Shown in pieces: positions 7,101 to 9,184 of a stretch of DNA of 9,184 bases. Both the position numbers and the translations under genes were made by a program. The DNA lies in assembly GCA_947452355.1 (NCBI GenBank), contig CANGCU010000039.1, positions 1-9,184 of the forward strand. The letters are read 5' to 3'. The DNA is from Microbacteriaceae bacterium (GTDB lineage: Bacteria > Actinomycetota > Actinomycetes > Actinomycetales > Microbacteriaceae). Position 1 is the first letter of the stretch, and every line of letters begins with the position of its first letter. The notes beneath the pieces are model-generated. The model was given only the letters and a program-made list of their open reading frames with translations. It was not told the origin of the DNA and did no database searches.

Positions 7101-8687
7101 TTCCCTGATGGAATCGAGTGGCGGGTTTGTCACCTGGGCAAACTGCTGCGAAAAGTAGTCGAAAAGTAGTCGCGGCTTATCCGACAGGACCGCGACCGGG
7201 GTGTCACTCCCCATCGCTCCGAGAGGCTCCGATCCCGTCTGTGCCATTGGCGCGATGAGCACACGAACTTCCTCTTCGGTATAGCCGAAGGTCTTTTGGC
7301 GGCGCTGGACGGACGGTGCGGTGTGAATGATGTGTTCGCGCCACGGCAGTTCACCGAGGAGAATCTCGTTGTCACGCGCCCACTCCCCCCACGGTGCACT
7401 TTCAGCGAGGGAACGCTTGATTTCGTCGTCCTCGATTATGCGACCCGCGACGGTGTCGACGAGGAACATACGACCTGGTTGCAGTCGACCCTTTCGGACG
7501 ATTTTTCCGGGCTCGACGTCGTAGACGCCGATTTCGGACGCCATCACAACGAGACCCTCGTCCGTAACCACATAGCGGCCCGGTCGCAGACCGTTGCGGT
7601 CAAGTGTCGCGCCCGCGATTTCCCCGTCCGAGAACGCCAGCGCCGCTGGGCCGTCCCACGGTTCCATGAGCGATGAGTGGAAACGATAGAAGTCTCGCCG
7701 CGTTGTTTCCATCGACTCGTCGTTTTCCCACGCCTCCGGAACCATCATCATGATGGCGTGTGGCAGTGAGCGCCCAGAGAGTTCGAGCAATTCGACAACC
7801 TCGTCGAACGAGGCGGAGTCGCTTGCTCCGTCGGTGACAATCGGAAACAGTGGGTTCAGGTCACCGATCAGGTCCGATGCCAGTTGAGATTGACGCGCAC
7901 GCATCCAGTTACGATTCGCGTTGATCGTGTTGATCTCGCCGTTGTGCGCGATGTATCGAAACGGTTGAGCGAGGGGCCACGAGGGAAAAGTGTTGGTCGA
8001 AAATCGTGAGTGAACGATAGCCAGTGTTGATTCCATACGCACGTCGGAAAGATCGGGGAAGAACGGCTCAAGTTGAAGAGTCGTGACCATTCCCTTATAA
8101 ATCAGTGTTCGGGATGACAGCGATGGAAAATAAGTCCCCAACTCCCGTTCCGCGCGCTTCCGCAGTCGGAACGTCGTGCGATCAAGGGAAATCCCCGATG
8201 CGGTGCCGTTTTTATCAGCAACGATGAGCTGTTCGAACGCGGGCATGACGTCGCGCGCGAGTTCACCGAGATGCTGTGGATCCGTGGGAACGTCGCGCCA
8301 CCCCAGGACAGTGAGGCCCTCCTCGTGGGCGATTTCGCCGATGCGCGATTTCTCGGCGTCGCGCGCAGCCCGGTCAAGAGGGAGAAAGGCCAAACCAATC
8401 GCGTACTGTCCGTTCTCGGGTAGGTCAAACGGCAAAACTGAACGAAGAAACTGGTCCGGGATTTGAATCTGAATCCCCGCACCGTCCCCGGTTCCGGCGT
8501 CGGAACCCACCGCACCACGATGCTCAAGGTTTCGAAGGCTCGATAACGCGATGTCGATGATGTCGTGACCGGGGGTTCCGCGAGTTGTTGCCACCATCGC
8601 AAAACCACACGAATCCTTCTCATGGACCGGGTTGTACAGCCCTGAGCGCTCGGGAACGGCGCTGAAGCGAGCAAATGGTGTCACCAC
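4143..8687 (-). CDS. gltB: Glutamate synthase (NADPH) large subunit
   Basis: This 1514-residue subunit makes two glutamates from glutamine and 2-oxoglutarate. A 26-residue propeptide precedes the catalytic Cys27 (HEKDSCGF), which becomes the N-terminal nucleophile of the class II glutaminase domain (27 to about 430). A central domain follows to about 770. The FMN-binding synthase barrel (about 830-1190) contains SNTGEGGE, KPGEGGQLPSNKV and ISGHDGGTGASP. The 3Fe-4S cluster ligands are Cys1119, Cys1125 and Cys1130, with the standard 6/5 spacing. The C-terminal GXGXG beta-helix domain covers about 1260-1450. Length is normal (about 1500). Two GTG codons stand in tandem at the start. GGAAGGA at nine bases favours the first (8687), although the second (8684) gives the usual MTPF beginning. 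It lies 66 bases after lgt and overlaps gltD by eight bases. All key residues looked for are present. Confidence 0.98.
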   Translation of the reverse strand: MVTPFARFSAVPERSGLYNPVHEKDSCGFAMVATTRGTPGHDIIDIALSSLRNLEHRGAVGSDAGTGDGAGIQIQIPDQFLRSVLPFDLPENGQYAIGLAFLPLDRAARDAEKSRIGEIAHEEGLTVLGWRDVPTDPQHLGELARDVMPAFEQLIVADKNGTASGISLDRTTFRLRKRAERELGTYFPSLSSRTLIYKGMVTTLQLEPFFPDLSDVRMESTLAIVHSRFSTNTFPSWPLAQPFRYIAHNGEINTINANRNWMRARQSQLASDLIGDLNPLFPIVTDGASDSASFDEVVELLELSGRSLPHAIMMMVPEAWENDESMETTRRDFYRFHSSLMEPWDGPAALAFSDGEIAGATLDRNGLRPGRYVVTDEGLVVMASEIGVYDVEPGKIVRKGRLQPGRMFLVDTVAGRIIEDDEIKRSLAESAPWGEWARDNEILLGELPWREHIIHTAPSVQRRQKTFGYTEEEVRVLIAPMAQTGSEPLGAMGSDTPVAVLSDKPRLLFDYFSQQFAQVTNPPLDSIREEIVTSLHVGLGPERNLLTATPEHARQVSLTFPVIDNDALSKIIHLQEDGRPVTRVLSGLYRIDEGAQAMERRLHELCEEVDSALDDGAMFVVLSDRDSDNDFAPIPSLLMLSAVNHHLIRTGRRMQSSLIVEAGDVREVHHVATLIGFGASAINPYLAMETAELLVRTGRISGVTPEKAVANIIYALGKGILKTMSKMGISTVASYAGAQAFEAIGLSKEVVDRYFTGVTSILGGITLDIIAEENRLRHERAYGDPSTFHEVLPTGGEYAWRREGPPHLFNPETVFKLQHATREKRYDVFRDYTAAVDEQAERLMTLRGLFRFTTGRTPIPLDEVESARDIIARFSTGAMSYGAISSEMHETLAIAMNRLGARSNTGEGGESLDRLLDPERRSSIKQVASGRFGVTSMYLTHADDLQIKMAQGAKPGEGGQLPSNKVYPWIAETRMGTPGVGLISPPPHHDIYSIEDLKQLIFDLKRSNPAARIHVKLVSESGVGTVAAGVAKSKADVILISGHDGGTGASPLSSLKHAGTPWELGLAEAQQTLMLNDMRGRIVLQVDGQMKTGRDVVIAALLGAEEFGFATAPMVVSGCILMRVCHLDTCPVGVATQNPVLRERFSGKPEFVETFFEYIAEEVREILASLGFRTLADAIGHREVLDVDRAVNHWKSEGLDLQPILGGKQFSDDVPRYNVSHQDHELDAHGDHQFIRDADAAIQQRIPVSLAAVVRNTDRAIGTMLGHVVTKTHGVDGLEPDTIEISLSGAAGQSLGAFVPRGITLRLTGDANDYVGKGLSGGRIVLRHPTESTFPSNHNIIAGNVVGYGATSGELFIAGVVGERFGVRNSGATAVVEGTGDHALEYMTGGVALIIGKTGRNLGAGMSGGYAFVLDLDPSLVNQAALRSGELELSPLSAESEVTVRQLLERHVAETGSSFAVSLLDDWESTSARITAVTPRDFRKVTSIRLEAARQGRDPDGDDVWSEILEVTGG
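4154..4161 (-). promoter_or_regulatory. Strong Shine-Dalgarno site of gltD within gltB
   Basis: The minus strand reads GGAGGTGA three bases before the gltD GTG (about six from the GGAGG core), a near-perfect match to the 16S rRNA tail. The same bases encode the last residues of GltB (Glu-Val-Thr-Gly-Gly, stop). It fixes the GTG at 4150 as the gltD start. Confidence 0.85.
7149..7172. repeat. 11-base tandem repeat inside gltB
   Basis: GAAAAGTAGTC occurs twice back to back (7150-7171), and the 11-base period extends one base each side. On the coding strand it encodes RLLFDYFSQQ, a conserved GltB segment, so the repeat lies in intact coding sequence. Since 11 is not a multiple of three, gain or loss of a unit would shift the frame. 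Confidence 0.8.
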
Positions 8688-8696
8688 AATACGACG

Positions 8697-8703
8697 TCCT
8701 TCC
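8697..8703 (-). promoter_or_regulatory. Ribosome binding site of gltB
   Basis: The minus strand reads GGAAGGA, nine bases before the GTG at 8687 and twelve before the second GTG at 8684. The spacing favours the first. Confidence 0.6.
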
Positions 8704-8753
8704 GGGTACGGGGACGGCGTTGGCCCTCGGTCAACTAGCGGAGAGCGGAAACA

Positions 8754-9184
8754 TCATCGCGTGGTGCTTGTGGCTCCAAGACGCGAGACAGTGGAATCGG
8801 CTTCTGCGACGAGTTCCTCCGCGGTATACGTGTCTCCTGATACTAGCCGAGATTCAGAACGCGGACCACGGTTTGGTAAGTACGTATCGGGTTCGAGCCC
8901 GGTGTGTCGGCGTCCCTGAATGATGAACACCGCGATTCCGAGAACAATCGTGAGGATTGCCGTCCACACGTTGACCCGAATACCCAGCAGCGACTCGCTC
9001 GGATCCAGTCGGATGGTTTCGATTACGACTCGCCCAATTCCATACCAGACGAGGTAAACGGCAAAAGTACGACCCCACTGCAACACAAAAAGCCGGCCAA
9101 CCCAAACGATGACGACCGCACCGAGAAGGTTCCAGAGAGACTCATAGAGAAATGTGGGGTGGAAAAGAGTCCCCGCGGGCAGCC
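8754..9184 (-). CDS. lgt: Prolipoprotein diacylglyceryl transferase, C-terminal part (partial)
   Basis: The open frame enters from the right edge without a start and ends in TGA at 8754, giving about 142 residues. Lgt moves a diacylglyceryl group from phosphatidylglycerol to the lipobox cysteine of prolipoproteins at the cytoplasmic membrane. The fragment begins LPAGTLFHPTFLYESLW, carrying the HPTFLYE signature. Three hydrophobic stretches follow: LLGAVVIVWVG, AVYLVWYGIGR and VWTAILTIVLGIAVFII. Within WYGIGRVVIETIRLDPSE, the Tyr and Arg of YGIGR align by eye with the catalytically important YGAFR segment of E. coli Lgt. A charged tail of about 55 residues, rich in Glu, Arg, Ser and Thr, follows the last membrane segment, which is common in actinobacterial Lgt. 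The substrate-binding N-terminal half is outside the window. gltB starts 66 bases downstream. Confidence 0.95.
   Translation of the reverse strand, partial: LPAGTLFHPTFLYESLWNLLGAVVIVWVGRLFVLQWGRTFAVYLVWYGIGRVVIETIRLDPSESLLGIRVNVWTAILTIVLGIAVFIIQGRRHTGLEPDTYLPNRGPRSESRLVSGDTYTAEELVAEADSTVSRLGATSTTR

Noticed and set aside
8688..8753. Promoter for gltB in the lgt-gltB gap, based on TTGACC on the minus strand at 8734-8729
   Set aside because: No TANNNT box lies 16 to 19 bases downstream of it. The nearest candidate, TACCCG, is at 20 bases and lacks the final T.
1..9184. Mobile elements, CRISPR arrays, phage genes, defence or biosynthetic clusters
   Set aside because: No transposase or integrase motifs, regularly spaced repeats or terminal inverted repeats were seen. 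All genes are core metabolic or regulatory genes with uniform composition.

Overview
The window is an ordinary actinobacterial housekeeping region, and I see no previously undescribed system in it. The proteins read as Actinobacteria. The order lgt, gltB, gltD, pyk, tRNA-Leu, pdtaR-type ANTAR regulator, hotdog thioesterase, polA is one I associate from memory with Microbacteriaceae. Part of this neighbourhood (lgt, pykA, pdtaR, polA) is also close together in Mycobacterium tuberculosis. Base composition looks to be in the middle to upper 50s % GC, low for the family, so a small-genome aquatic member is possible. That is inference only.

Layout: the left edge holds the first nine codons of a minus-strand gene that looks like polA (1-27). 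Divergent to it is a plus-strand MenI/YdiI-like hotdog thioesterase (69-488). It meets the minus-strand response regulator gene pdtaR (485-1075) tail to tail, and the two stop codons share the same CTAG. A plus-strand tRNA-Leu(CAA) (1108-1190) follows, divergent from pdtaR. A strong GC hairpin (1195-1222) lies between the tRNA and the convergent pyk gene. The rest is one long minus-strand run. Transcription enters from the right through lgt (partial, 8754-9184), then gltB (4143-8687), gltD (2693-4150) and pyk (1238-2662), with gaps of 66, -8 and 30 bases.

Function: GltB and GltD form NADPH-dependent glutamate synthase, the nitrogen-assimilation enzyme that turns glutamine plus 2-oxoglutarate into two glutamates. 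Pyruvate kinase closes lower glycolysis. Lgt starts lipoprotein maturation at the membrane. PdtaR is the RNA-binding output of a two-component system whose kinase is not in this window. The thioesterase may act in menaquinone synthesis.

The most interesting small-scale signal is an exact 17-base repeat. It places the same TAGGCT box and six-base spacer immediately before the GTG start codons of both polA and pdtaR, which looks like a pair of leaderless-transcript promoters. All gaps between genes are under 100 bases.
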